Part shown: positions 1 to 5,765 of the stretch, piece after piece
How the letters are laid out: each line of letters begins with the position of its first letter
How positions within the stretch are numbered: position 1 is the first letter of the stretch
Assembly: GCA_031366605.1 (NCBI GenBank)
Contig: JANLOO010000060.1
Coordinates: 1 to 6,969 of the forward strand
Length of the DNA stretch: 6,969 bases
Origin: CALMEC01 sp031366605
Lineage (GTDB): Bacteria > Actinomycetota > Thermoleophilia > Miltoncostaeales > Miltoncostaeaceae
Reading direction: 5' to 3'
The notes under the pieces: model-generated
Databases searched by the model: none
What the model was told of the DNA's origin: nothing
The model's input: the letters and a program-made list of their open reading frames with translations, nothing else
Made by a program: the position numbers and the translations under genes

Positions 1-91
1 CCGGCGGCGCGCCTTGGACGTCCGCCCCGCTGAGGAGTTCGGAGAGTTCGCGGATCTTGTCCGCGTTGCCCGTCGCGAGCGTGACCTTCAC
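1..91 (-). CDS. rdgB: XTP/dITP diphosphatase (RdgB/HAM1), N-terminal fragment
   Basis: Partial gene: only the first 30 codons lie in the window and the rest runs off the left edge. The family hydrolyses non-canonical purine nucleotides (XTP, dITP) to monophosphates in the cytoplasm, keeping them out of DNA and RNA. The visible start reads MKVTLATGNADKIRELSELL, matching the family's opening beta strand and its T-x-N-x-x-K nucleotide-binding signature (T7, N9, K12). The GTG start at 91-89 is preceded by GAGGAGG (109-103) with a 9-nt spacer up to the start codon. It follows rph on the same strand, a common bacterial pairing, so it is presumably co-transcribed with it. The odd point is that its ribosome binding site lies inside the palindromic repeat, in a predicted stem. 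The family call is strong despite the short fragment. Confidence 0.88.
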   Translation of the reverse strand, partial: MKVTLATGNADKIRELSELLSGADVQGAPP

Positions 92-97
92 CGTTTA

Positions 98-260
98 GTG
101 GTCCTCCTCGTAAATACGAACACGTTTCCTGGCTGCAAACCGTCGCCAGGCGTTGTCCTCGGTCCCACCGTTATGGCAACCGATAGCGGCAGGACACTGC
201 GTCCTCGCCTGACTCGGTTTTCGCTCAGGAAACGCTCCCGTACTCACGAGGAAGACCACT
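98..260 (-). repeat. Palindromic TA-flanked element, copy A (rdgB-proximal)
   Basis: The whole 163 bp is one imperfect inverted repeat folding around a CAA loop at 177-179. The outer arm 97-131 matches the reverse complement of 226-260 at 28 of 35 positions. The centre pairs CCGTTAT (168-174) with ATAGCGG (183-189). It is bounded by TA at 96-97 and TA at 261-262. It is 97% identical to copy B at an offset of 164 bp, with differences at 116, 190, 250, 253 and 260. No protein-coding content is convincing. Size, full-length palindromy and TA flanks resemble miniature inverted-repeat elements with TA target duplication (the Correia and IS630/Tc1-mariner-derived types are examples), but I do not recognise the sequence. 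Seen directly: repeat, palindrome and TA flanks. Inferred: mobility. Confidence 0.85.
103..109 (-). promoter_or_regulatory. rdgB ribosome binding site inside repeat stem
   Basis: On the minus strand this reads GAGGAGG, a strong Shine-Dalgarno sequence ending 11 nt before the GTG at 91-89. It belongs to the terminal arm of copy A and would pair with 248-254 when the element folds as RNA, which would hide it from the ribosome. The pairing is read from the sequence; an effect on translation is inferred. Confidence 0.7.
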
Positions 261-262
261 TA

Positions 263-424
263 TGGTCCTCCTCGTAAATGCGAACACGTTTCCTGGCTGC
301 AAACCGTCGCCAGGCGTTGTCCTCGGTCCCACCGTTATGGCAACCGATAGCGGAAGGACACTGCGTCCTCGCCTGACTCGGTTTTCGCTCAGGAAACGCT
401 CCCGTACTCACGACGAGGACCACC
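263..424 (-). repeat. Palindromic TA-flanked element, copy B (rph-proximal)
   Basis: Second copy of the 163-bp palindrome, in the same orientation as copy A and sharing the TA at 261-262 with it; its other flank is TA at 425-426. The terminal arms begin TGGTCCTC at 263 and, read from the other end, GGTGGTCCTC at 424. Its outermost G supplies the third base of the rph stop codon TAG (426-424), so insertion there left a stop codon in place. The arms carry one G-G clash (plus-strand C at 270) and a broken A-T pair at 280 compared with copy A, so its stem is slightly weaker near the ends. Two adjacent copies could arise by a second insertion at the TA or by tandem duplication. Confidence 0.85.
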
Positions 425-1152
425 TAGCTCGCTTTGGCGGCGAGGCTCGCGCTGACCTGGGCGGCGCGCAACGATTCGATGCCGCCTTCAGCCAGGGTCA
501 GCATCGCGTCGAGTTCGTCTCGCGCGAACGACTGTCCCTCGGCGGTCGCCTGAACCTCGACGATGCGCCCGGCGCCGGTCATGACGACGTTCATGTCCAC
601 CTCGGCCGTCGAGTCCTCGGTGTAGCAGAGATCCAGCAGGCACGCGTCACCGACGATACCCACGCTGACCGCCGCGACCGAGTCGGTCAGCGGCAACTCG
701 GCGATGACCCCACGGTCGACGAGTCCTCGTAAGGCGATCTCGAGCGCGACGTATCCACCGGTGATACCCGCGCAGCGGGTGCCGCCGTCGGCCTGGATGA
801 CGTCACAGTCGACCCACACCATGCGCTCACCCAGCGCCTTGAGGTCGGTGACGGCCCGCAGGGAGCGACCGATGAGCCGCTGGATTTCCTGCGTGCGCCC
901 ATCGACCTTGCCTCGCGTGGCGTCGCGCTGGCGCCGCTCGCCGGTCGACCCGGGCAGCATCCCGTATTCGGCGCTGACCCACCCGCGTCCCTTGCCGCGA
1001 AGCCACGGTGGAACCGAATCCTCGATCATCGCCGTGCAGATCAGACGTGTGTCGCCCGCGCTGATCAACACGCTTCCGTGTGCGGAGGCGATGAAGCCGG
1101 GCTGGATCGTGATTGGCCGGAGCTGGTTCGGTCGTCTCTGGTCGGCGCGCAT
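424..1152 (-). CDS. rph: Ribonuclease PH
   Basis: A 242-residue phosphorolytic 3'-5' exoribonuclease that trims the 3' ends of tRNA precursors, using phosphate and releasing nucleoside diphosphates; it acts as a cytoplasmic ring-shaped hexamer. The length is typical. Visible family motifs are GWVSAEYGMLPGST (57-70), GRTQEIQRLIGRSLRA (85-100) with phosphate-contacting R86, the strongly conserved DCDVIQADGGTR (115-126) ending in the GTR phosphate-binding triplet, and catalytic-type aspartates D180 and D186 in YTEDSTAEVDMN. The ATG at 1152-1150 was chosen because MRADQRRPNQLRP matches the family N-terminus; an in-frame upstream ATG at 1230 would add 26 residues overlapping the divergent sirtuin. 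No Shine-Dalgarno is present; TACGCT sits 7 nt upstream, pointing to a leaderless transcript. rdgB follows, after two repeat elements. Confidence 0.96.
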   Translation of the reverse strand: MRADQRRPNQLRPITIQPGFIASAHGSVLISAGDTRLICTAMIEDSVPPWLRGKGRGWVSAEYGMLPGSTGERRQRDATRGKVDGRTQEIQRLIGRSLRAVTDLKALGERMVWVDCDVIQADGGTRCAGITGGYVALEIALRGLVDRGVIAELPLTDSVAAVSVGIVGDACLLDLCYTEDSTAEVDMNVVMTGAGRIVEVQATAEGQSFARDELDAMLTLAEGGIESLRAAQVSASLAAKAS

Positions 1153-1159
1153 CGGCAGC

Positions 1160-1172
1160 AGCGTAGTACGCT
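1160..1172. promoter_or_regulatory. Mirror-image divergent promoter for rph and sirtuin
   Basis: The 13-bp palindrome AGCGTAGTACGCT is centred on position 1166. It presents TACGCT to the plus strand (1167-1172) and TACGCT to the minus strand (1165-1160). Each hexamer fits the TANNNT -10 consensus and each is followed by exactly 7 nt before an ATG: 1180 for the sirtuin and 1152 for rph. This is the spacing expected of leaderless transcripts, and neither gene has a Shine-Dalgarno. No clear -35 box is visible on either side. The palindrome might alternatively be, or also be, an operator for a dimeric regulator. Confidence 0.6.
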
Positions 1173-1179
1173 CGCCCGG

Positions 1180-1944
1180 ATGTCGCATTCGGCCGAGGAT
1201 CTCGCAGCGCTGCTCGCAGGCGCCAATCATGCGGTCGTCCTGACCGGAGCCGGCATTTCGACTGAGAGCGGGGTGCCGGACTTCCGCTCACCCGGTGGGA
1301 CGTGGCAGACGGTCGATCCAACGGAGGTCGCGTCGCTGGACGTGTTCATCCGTGAGCCGGCGCGCTTTTGGGCGTTTCATCGGCCACGCTTTGACCTGGT
1401 TGCGAGCGTCGATCCCAACCCTGCGCACGAGGTCGTCGCCGAGTTGCAGCGCCGTGGCATCGTCAAGGCGCTGATCACGCAGAACATCGACGGCCTGCAC
1501 CGTCGAGCGGGAAGCGACGACGTCATCGAGGTGCACGGGTCGCTCAACTCGGGCCGGTGCTTGCGATGCGACTTCCGCCTGACCACCGCGGAGCTGCTGG
1601 CGCGCGCTGATGCGGCGGATGACGGCGTGCCGCGCTGCGAATGCGGGTTCCAGCTCAAGAGCGACGTGATCAGCTTCGGCGAGATGCTCCCCAGCGAGCA
1701 GATCGACCACGCGTTCGAACACGCGGGATTGGCCGACGTGATGCTGGTCATCGGCTCGTCGCTCCTGGTCGCGCCCGTCAGCAACCTGCCCGGGTACGTG
1801 CTGGCCAACCGTGGCACCCTTGCAATCCTGACCGAGGGCGAGACCCCGTACGACACCCGCGCCACGGTCCGCCTACGCACCAAAGCGGCTGAGACGATGC
1901 CGCAGGTCCTGGCGGCGCTCGACACCTCCAACCCGACCCGCTGA
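1180..1944 (+). CDS. NAD-dependent sirtuin deacylase (Sir2/CobB-like)
   Basis: A 254-residue cytoplasmic sirtuin, which removes acyl groups from protein lysines using NAD, giving nicotinamide and O-acyl-ADP-ribose. Motifs in order: GAGISTESGVPDFRS (23-37) for NAD binding, TQNIDGLH (100-107), VHGS with catalytic H119, a zinc module with C127-x-x-C130 and C153-x-C155, and VIGSSLLVAPV (190-200) of the Rossmann core. The second zinc pair is C-x-C, not the usual C-x-x-C. The Tyr and Arg that mark the desuccinylase class (SIRT5, E. coli CobB) are not evident in the 60-72 region, so ordinary deacetylation is more likely, as an inference. The ATG at 1180 was chosen because it matches the family N-terminal helix and lies 7 nt after a -10 hexamer. 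It is divergent from rph by 27 bp, and the epimerase-like gene follows after 16 bp. Confidence 0.95.
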   Translation: MSHSAEDLAALLAGANHAVVLTGAGISTESGVPDFRSPGGTWQTVDPTEVASLDVFIREPARFWAFHRPRFDLVASVDPNPAHEVVAELQRRGIVKALITQNIDGLHRRAGSDDVIEVHGSLNSGRCLRCDFRLTTAELLARADAADDGVPRCECGFQLKSDVISFGEMLPSEQIDHAFEHAGLADVMLVIGSSLLVAPVSNLPGYVLANRGTLAILTEGETPYDTRATVRLRTKAAETMPQVLAALDTSNPTR

Positions 1945-1960
1945 GAATCGCCCGACCCCG

Positions 1961-3604
1961 ATGCGATCATTCCGCGTCGTGAGACTGACGAGAACGAGTC
2001 ACAGCAGGCATCGCCGCGGCACGCGACCCGCGATCCTCGCCGTGGTCGCCACCTTGGTCACCGCGGTCCCGGCCCTCGGTGCCGACGGCCTCGTGATCAA
2101 CGGCGGCGCCCCTGCGACGAACAACCCGAACCTGAGCCTGGCGTTGCAACCGCCCCCCGAAGCCGTGTCCGTCCAGATCGGCCAGGACCTGGCGTTCCAG
2201 TCGGCGATCACACGTCCCGCCGCTCAGCAGGTTACGGTGCCCATCCCGACGACCGGCCCCGAAGAACGCACGGTGCGTTTGTGGGTTCGCTATCTCAATG
2301 CCGATTCGGTGGTGCTTCCCGATTCCCCAGTGTTGACCCAAGCCATTGTGTTCGACACCCTGCCCCCACGTGTCGACGCAGCCGCCTTCACCCAAAAAAC
2401 GCCGGTCTACATCTGCGCCGCCGGAGGTCCCGATGTGGGTGGCACCAACCGGGCAGCCGAGCTGACGTTCAACCTGCAGGTCACCATGTCCGAAGCAGGC
2501 TCGGGTTCGCCGGAGTTCGAGTTCGTCGATGCCGCACCGCCAATCACGGGCTGGCAGGTACCCACGCCTGTGTTGCTCCAGGCGGCCGCGCAAACCGCGC
2601 TTGGGATCCGCACCCGCGATGCCCTCGGCAACCTCTCCACCCCAACGACGATCAGCATCCCCCCCGCGATCCTGACCGAGCTCGTGCCGTCACAGTTTCC
2701 ATTTGCATCGGCCCTGGACTGTCCGCATCCGAGTCCCGCGGCATGGAAGCGCACAATACGGGCAGCCTGGTCGCGCTCCGGCCGCAAGGCGCACCAGAAG
2801 GAACGTGTGCGGATCGCGCCGTCACAGCTTTCGTGGACCTTCTACAAAGACCAAGGCCTCGCGTTGAACTGGGTGCATGCCGGAACAGAGCTCAAAGGGT
2901 TGCTGGCCCAGAGACGTCTGGACGAATACCGGGCCGGGGTCGCCGAAGCGTTGGCTCTCTCGACGACAGACCTGTCGGCTACGGGACGCACCTTCCGCAT
3001 CAATGAGAACTGGTTCGGCACCCCTGGCGACGATCGTGGTTTTCCCTGGCGTGACGGCATGGGCACTGCGGTGCTCTTGGCGTCGCTGACGCCTGCCATC
3101 CGCAGCGATGCCCCACGCCACGAACGTGAGCTGGCGCTCCGTACCGCATCCGAGTACCTGGAGACGTTCTCGGTCGACTGGCGCAACGGAGGGGTGCTGT
3201 GGCGCGAGAGCGGACCGGGCCAGTGGTTCCTCGAATACACGTATCGCCACCGTGAACGTGTACTGAACGGATTCATGCAAGCGGTTATCAGCCTGGATCG
3301 ATTCTCACGCCAAGCCGACCGCCTGGGACGTCAGACCCCCGAATGGAAGGCGCTTGCCGATCAGGCGCGCACGCACGTCCTCAATGGCGCTCGCGCACTT
3401 GCGTACTGGTTGCCGACGTTCGATCTAGGAGGTGGCAAGACCCGCTACAGCTTATCCGGTGGCTCGGCACCAGCCTTCTACCAGCAATACCATCAAGAGC
3501 TGCTGGGTCAACTTTCGGCGATTCCATACGTCCCTCTTGCCACGAGGCAAAGGTTTATGAACTACCGCTCCCGCTGGGGAGGCACCCGCCTGCCGGTGGT
3601 GTAG
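1961..3604 (+). CDS. Secreted Ig-like/D-glucuronyl C5-epimerase-type protein
   Basis: A 547-residue exported protein. Residues 1-42 look like a signal peptide: an arginine-rich start, a hydrophobic stretch at 24-38 and a likely cleavage near ALGA (38-41). Two beta-rich Ig-like modules follow, roughly 43-137 (INGGAPATNN opening, FDTLPPRVD end) and 148-234 (IRTRDALGNLSTP end). The C-terminal part, about 285-547, resembles the D-glucuronyl C5-epimerase C-terminal domain, an alpha-toroid that inverts glucuronate to iduronate within polysaccharides. Supporting motifs are PWRDGM (362-367), LEY with Y426, VLNGF (434-438), LPTFDLGGG (484-492), RYSL with Y496, YHQELLGQL with Y510, and FMNYRSRW (532-539). 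The three tyrosines sit in the same motif contexts as the catalytic tyrosines of animal GLCE. Substrate is unknown; another uronic-acid polymer enzyme is possible. No Shine-Dalgarno is seen. It is probably co-transcribed with the sirtuin. Confidence 0.8.
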   Translation: MRSFRVVRLTRTSHSRHRRGTRPAILAVVATLVTAVPALGADGLVINGGAPATNNPNLSLALQPPPEAVSVQIGQDLAFQSAITRPAAQQVTVPIPTTGPEERTVRLWVRYLNADSVVLPDSPVLTQAIVFDTLPPRVDAAAFTQKTPVYICAAGGPDVGGTNRAAELTFNLQVTMSEAGSGSPEFEFVDAAPPITGWQVPTPVLLQAAAQTALGIRTRDALGNLSTPTTISIPPAILTELVPSQFPFASALDCPHPSPAAWKRTIRAAWSRSGRKAHQKERVRIAPSQLSWTFYKDQGLALNWVHAGTELKGLLAQRRLDEYRAGVAEALALSTTDLSATGRTFRINENWFGTPGDDRGFPWRDGMGTAVLLASLTPAIRSDAPRHERELALRTASEYLETFSVDWRNGGVLWRESGPGQWFLEYTYRHRERVLNGFMQAVISLDRFSRQADRLGRQTPEWKALADQARTHVLNGARALAYWLPTFDLGGGKTRYSLSGGSAPAFYQQYHQELLGQLSAIPYVPLATRQRFMNYRSRWGGTRLPVV

Positions 3605-3953
3605 AGGCTCGTCCGCCCGGATCAACAGACCTGGTCCGGCTTCCTGCCCACGGTGCTCCGCGAGGCTCCAGTTCACGATCGAGGTATGGATCTGACGTCG
3701 TTGGCAGATCCGTTGCGAGACGGCGGCGGCTTGGTCGGGCGGCAGACGCACCAAGCCCGCAACGAGGCTGGGAGTCGCATCGACAGACATCTGCTGGGCG
3801 TAGATCAGGCCGAGTTCCGCACCCGCACCGCGCGGTCCAGGTTTGGGTCAGCGGCACGATCGTCGCGATAACGCGCCGCCGCGATCCGATCGACCGTTCG
3901 TCCGGTGGCCACGTCGCGTCGACGTCGACGAGCGCGAACTCACGCGTCGTCAT
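3605..3953 (-). pseudogene. Possible frameshifted third gene after the kinase
   Basis: This 345-bp convergent gap holds no intact gene. On the minus strand an ATG at 3953-3951 overlaps the kinase stop as ATGA, the same coupling used between regulator and kinase. Its frame begins MTTREFALVDVDA and then turns into arginine/proline/serine-rich, shadow-like text. Plausible protein composition continues in a second frame (TVDRIAAARYRDDRAADP, ending at a TGA near 3808) and then a third (ELGLIYAQQMSVDATPSL around 3776-3817, continuing LVRLPPDQAAAVSQRI). The two apparent shifts run in the same direction, each equivalent to one lost base. I recognise no family. It may be a decayed gene, a sequencing artefact, or chance open frames in GC-rich DNA. 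Confidence 0.25.
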
Positions 3954-5026
3954 GCGGACGCGCCCGCACCCGACGGCGCGTCGCTTCGAAGCGACTGATC
4001 CGGGAGTTCGACAACCATCCGGCAACCGTGCGGGGTGTTGGCGTCGGCGTACACCTGGCCGCCGTGCAGCGCGACGATCCAGCCGACGATCGCAAGTCCC
4101 AAACCAAATCCCGCGCCGCTCGTCGACCGGGCGTGATCGACCCGGTAGAAGCGTTCGAATACCCGCTCGCGCTCACCCTCTGGGATGCCGGGCCCGTCGT
4201 CGGCGACCTCGATGCACACCGATGCGTCGTCATACCGAGCCGAGATCGTGACGTTTCGTCCACCGTGGCGAAAGCCATTGTCGACCAGGTTGCCAAGCAC
4301 CTGGCGCAGGCGCATCGGGTCGGCCGAGACCACAAGGTCGGCGGGCACCACGGAGACCTGGATCTGGGCATCGTCGTGGTGGACGCCGGCCTCGTCTGCG
4401 ACCTCGTCGATCAGCTCGGCCAGCTCGACGGGTTCGAGGGTCAGCGGGCTCTCCCCCGCTTCCAAGCGCGACAGCTCCAGCAGGTCATGGACCAGTCGCC
4501 CCAGCCGCTCGACGTGGCCGTGCATCGTGGCGAGCACCTCGGGGCTCTCGCGGATGACACCGTCCTGCAGGTTCTCGAGCGTCGCCTGCAGCGCGGTCAG
4601 CGGCGTGCGTAGCTCGTGCGACACGTTGGCGATCAGGTCGCGCCGCTGACGGTCGGACGTGGCCAACTGCTCACTCATCGAGCCGAACGCGCGTGCGAGC
4701 TGTCCGACTTCGTCGCGCGCGTTGGTCGTGACTTTTGCGCTGTAGTCGCCTTTGGCCAGACGGCGTGCCGCCGCAGCCATTTGGCGCAGGGGCTTGGTCA
4801 TCCCCTTGCCCAGTAGCTGCGCCATGATCAGCGCGACGCCGGCGGCGATGAGCGGGCGGATCCAGACCGGCCAGCCCAGCTTGAGGCCGACCTGACTCAT
4901 CGCGGCGGCCACGGCGACCGCCGCGACGATGACGATCGAAAGTTTGAACTTGATCGACGTGACCCGGTCGAGGGGGCGAAAACCGGTCGGCCGGTCCTCG
5001 GTGGATCTGTCCTCGGACCGTCTCAT
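3950..5026 (-). CDS. Membrane sensor histidine kinase (HAMP, HisKA, HATPase)
   Basis: A 358-residue kinase partner of the preceding response regulator. Layout: a short charged cytoplasmic N-terminus; transmembrane segments at about 28-44 and 57-73, separated by only about 12 residues (QVGLKLGWPVWI); a HAMP linker at about 74-124; HisKA with phosphoacceptor H137 in NVSHELRTPL; and the HATPase domain with N-box N250 (NLVDNGFRHG), G1 box DDGPGIP (276-282), F box ERVFERFYRVD (287-297) and G2 box GAGFGLGLA (304-312). The ATG at 5026 overlaps the regulator stop as ATGA, indicating translational coupling; upstream in-frame extension would overlap the regulator. The very short outer loop leaves little room for a ligand domain, so the signal is probably sensed in or near the membrane. 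The specific stimulus cannot be inferred. Confidence 0.93.
   Translation of the reverse strand: MRRSEDRSTEDRPTGFRPLDRVTSIKFKLSIVIVAAVAVAAAMSQVGLKLGWPVWIRPLIAAGVALIMAQLLGKGMTKPLRQMAAAARRLAKGDYSAKVTTNARDEVGQLARAFGSMSEQLATSDRQRRDLIANVSHELRTPLTALQATLENLQDGVIRESPEVLATMHGHVERLGRLVHDLLELSRLEAGESPLTLEPVELAELIDEVADEAGVHHDDAQIQVSVVPADLVVSADPMRLRQVLGNLVDNGFRHGGRNVTISARYDDASVCIEVADDGPGIPEGERERVFERFYRVDHARSTSGAGFGLGLAIVGWIVALHGGQVYADANTPHGCRMVVELPDQSLRSDAPSGAGASA
3957..3995. other. Paired palindromes at the kinase 3' end
   Basis: GACGCGCC (3957-3964) and GGCGCGTC (3975-3982) form a perfect 8-bp stem with a 10-nt loop. Directly adjoining is GTCGCTTCGAAGCGAC (3980-3995), a perfect 16-bp palindrome with a TTCG-type turn. 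The two overlap by 3 bp, so they compete. They lie in the last codons of the kinase, pointing toward the convergent epimerase gene. There is no T tract, so a classical intrinsic terminator is not supported on either strand. They may help stop or stabilise convergent transcripts. Confidence 0.4.
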
Positions 5027-5721
5027 TCGTGTTCTTGCAATGCGTAGCCGATGCGCTGCACGGTGCGTATGCATGGCGACCCGAGCTTGCGACGAAGCCC
5101 GCGGATGTGCGAATCGACGGTCCTCGCGCCGTGCGCGCTCTTGTAGCCCCACACGTCCATCAGCAACTGCTCGCGCGTGCGCACCGCACCCGCTGGGCTT
5201 GCCAGGTAGACGAGCAGGTCGAACTCGGTCGCCGTCAGCGAGACCTCGTCGTCGCGTTGCCACACCCGGCGGCGGGCCGTGTCGATGCGCAGGGTGCCGA
5301 TCACCAGCTCCTGGTCCGCCGGTCCCGCCGCGACGGCCTCAGCCGCCTCGAACCGTCGCAAGATCGCCTTGACACGGGCCACGAGTTCACGCGGCGAGAA
5401 CGGTTTGGTGACGTAATCATCAGCCCCCACCGCCAAGCCGACGACGGTGTCCGTCTCGCCGTCCAGGGCGGTCAGCATGAGCACTGGCACGTGCCCGTCC
5501 CGCTGGATTCGCCGGCACACCTCGAGCCCGTCGATGCCGGGGAGCATCAGGTCCAGGATGACCAGGTCGGGGGTGATCTGCTCGAATCGCTCAACTCCGA
5601 CGAGCCCATCCCCGGCGACGGTGACGTCAAACCCCTCGGTCCGCAGGCGATCCGCCACCGCCGCCGCGATGGTCGGGTCGTCCTCGATGACCAGAATCCG
5701 GCGTTCATCCCGAGGTCGCAC
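5023..5721 (-). CDS. OmpR/PhoB-family response regulator
   Basis: A 232-residue DNA-binding response regulator, phosphorylated by the co-encoded kinase. The receiver domain spans about 7-120, with acidic residues E13, D14 and D15, phosphoacceptor D57 in LVILDLMLPG, switch T84 and conserved K106 in VTKPFSP. The winged-helix C-terminal domain (about 137-230) shows LTATEFDLLVYLA, VWGY, RTVDSHIRGLRRKLG and the closing VQRIGYAL. The length is typical. The start is GTG at 5721-5719: an in-frame TAG lies at 5733-5731 and no other start codon lies between. That TAG is itself part of a TAGGTT -10 hexamer ending 6 nt before the GTG, so the messenger is probably leaderless. Its stop overlaps the kinase ATG. 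The target promoters are unknown, and the divergent asparaginase is only a neighbour. Confidence 0.95.
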   Translation of the reverse strand: MRPRDERRILVIEDDPTIAAAVADRLRTEGFDVTVAGDGLVGVERFEQITPDLVILDLMLPGIDGLEVCRRIQRDGHVPVLMLTALDGETDTVVGLAVGADDYVTKPFSPRELVARVKAILRRFEAAEAVAAGPADQELVIGTLRIDTARRRVWQRDDEVSLTATEFDLLVYLASPAGAVRTREQLLMDVWGYKSAHGARTVDSHIRGLRRKLGSPCIRTVQRIGYALQEHE

Positions 5722-5727
5722 ATGCGC

Positions 5728-5733
5728 AACCTA
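5728..5733 (-). promoter_or_regulatory. Likely -10 element of the response regulator gene
   Basis: On the minus strand this reads TAGGTT, fitting TANNNT, and is followed by GCGCAT and then the GTG start. The 6-nt gap suits transcription starting at the start codon. No Shine-Dalgarno and no clear -35 box are visible. Confidence 0.5.
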
Positions 5734-5765
5734 GACAACCGCGGTGCACGACGGGGAGGCGATCC

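Noticed and set aside
98..424. CRISPR array.
   Set aside because: There are only two units of about 163 bp, adjacent with no spacers; the structure is a tandem pair of long palindromes.
14..732. Two plus-strand open frames with a repeated peptide (FPGCKPSPGVVLGPTV and onward).
   Set aside because: They are translations of the two palindromic repeats and of the antisense of rph. The DNA is explained by the palindrome, and the peptide is rich in residues typical of shadow frames.
704..1243. Plus-strand open frame opposite rph.
   Set aside because: It is antisense to a clearly recognised rph; its arginine- and serine-rich text has no family features.
1377..1970. Minus-strand open frame opposite the sirtuin.
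   Set aside because: It is the shadow of the sirtuin gene, whose motifs are all in the plus frame.
2281..3006. Second plus-strand frame inside the epimerase gene.
   Set aside because: It overlaps the real frame throughout and has out-of-frame composition with no recognisable motif.
3343..4251. Long plus-strand frame across the epimerase end and the kinase end.
   Set aside because: It overlaps both real genes in wrong frames and is extremely arginine-rich.
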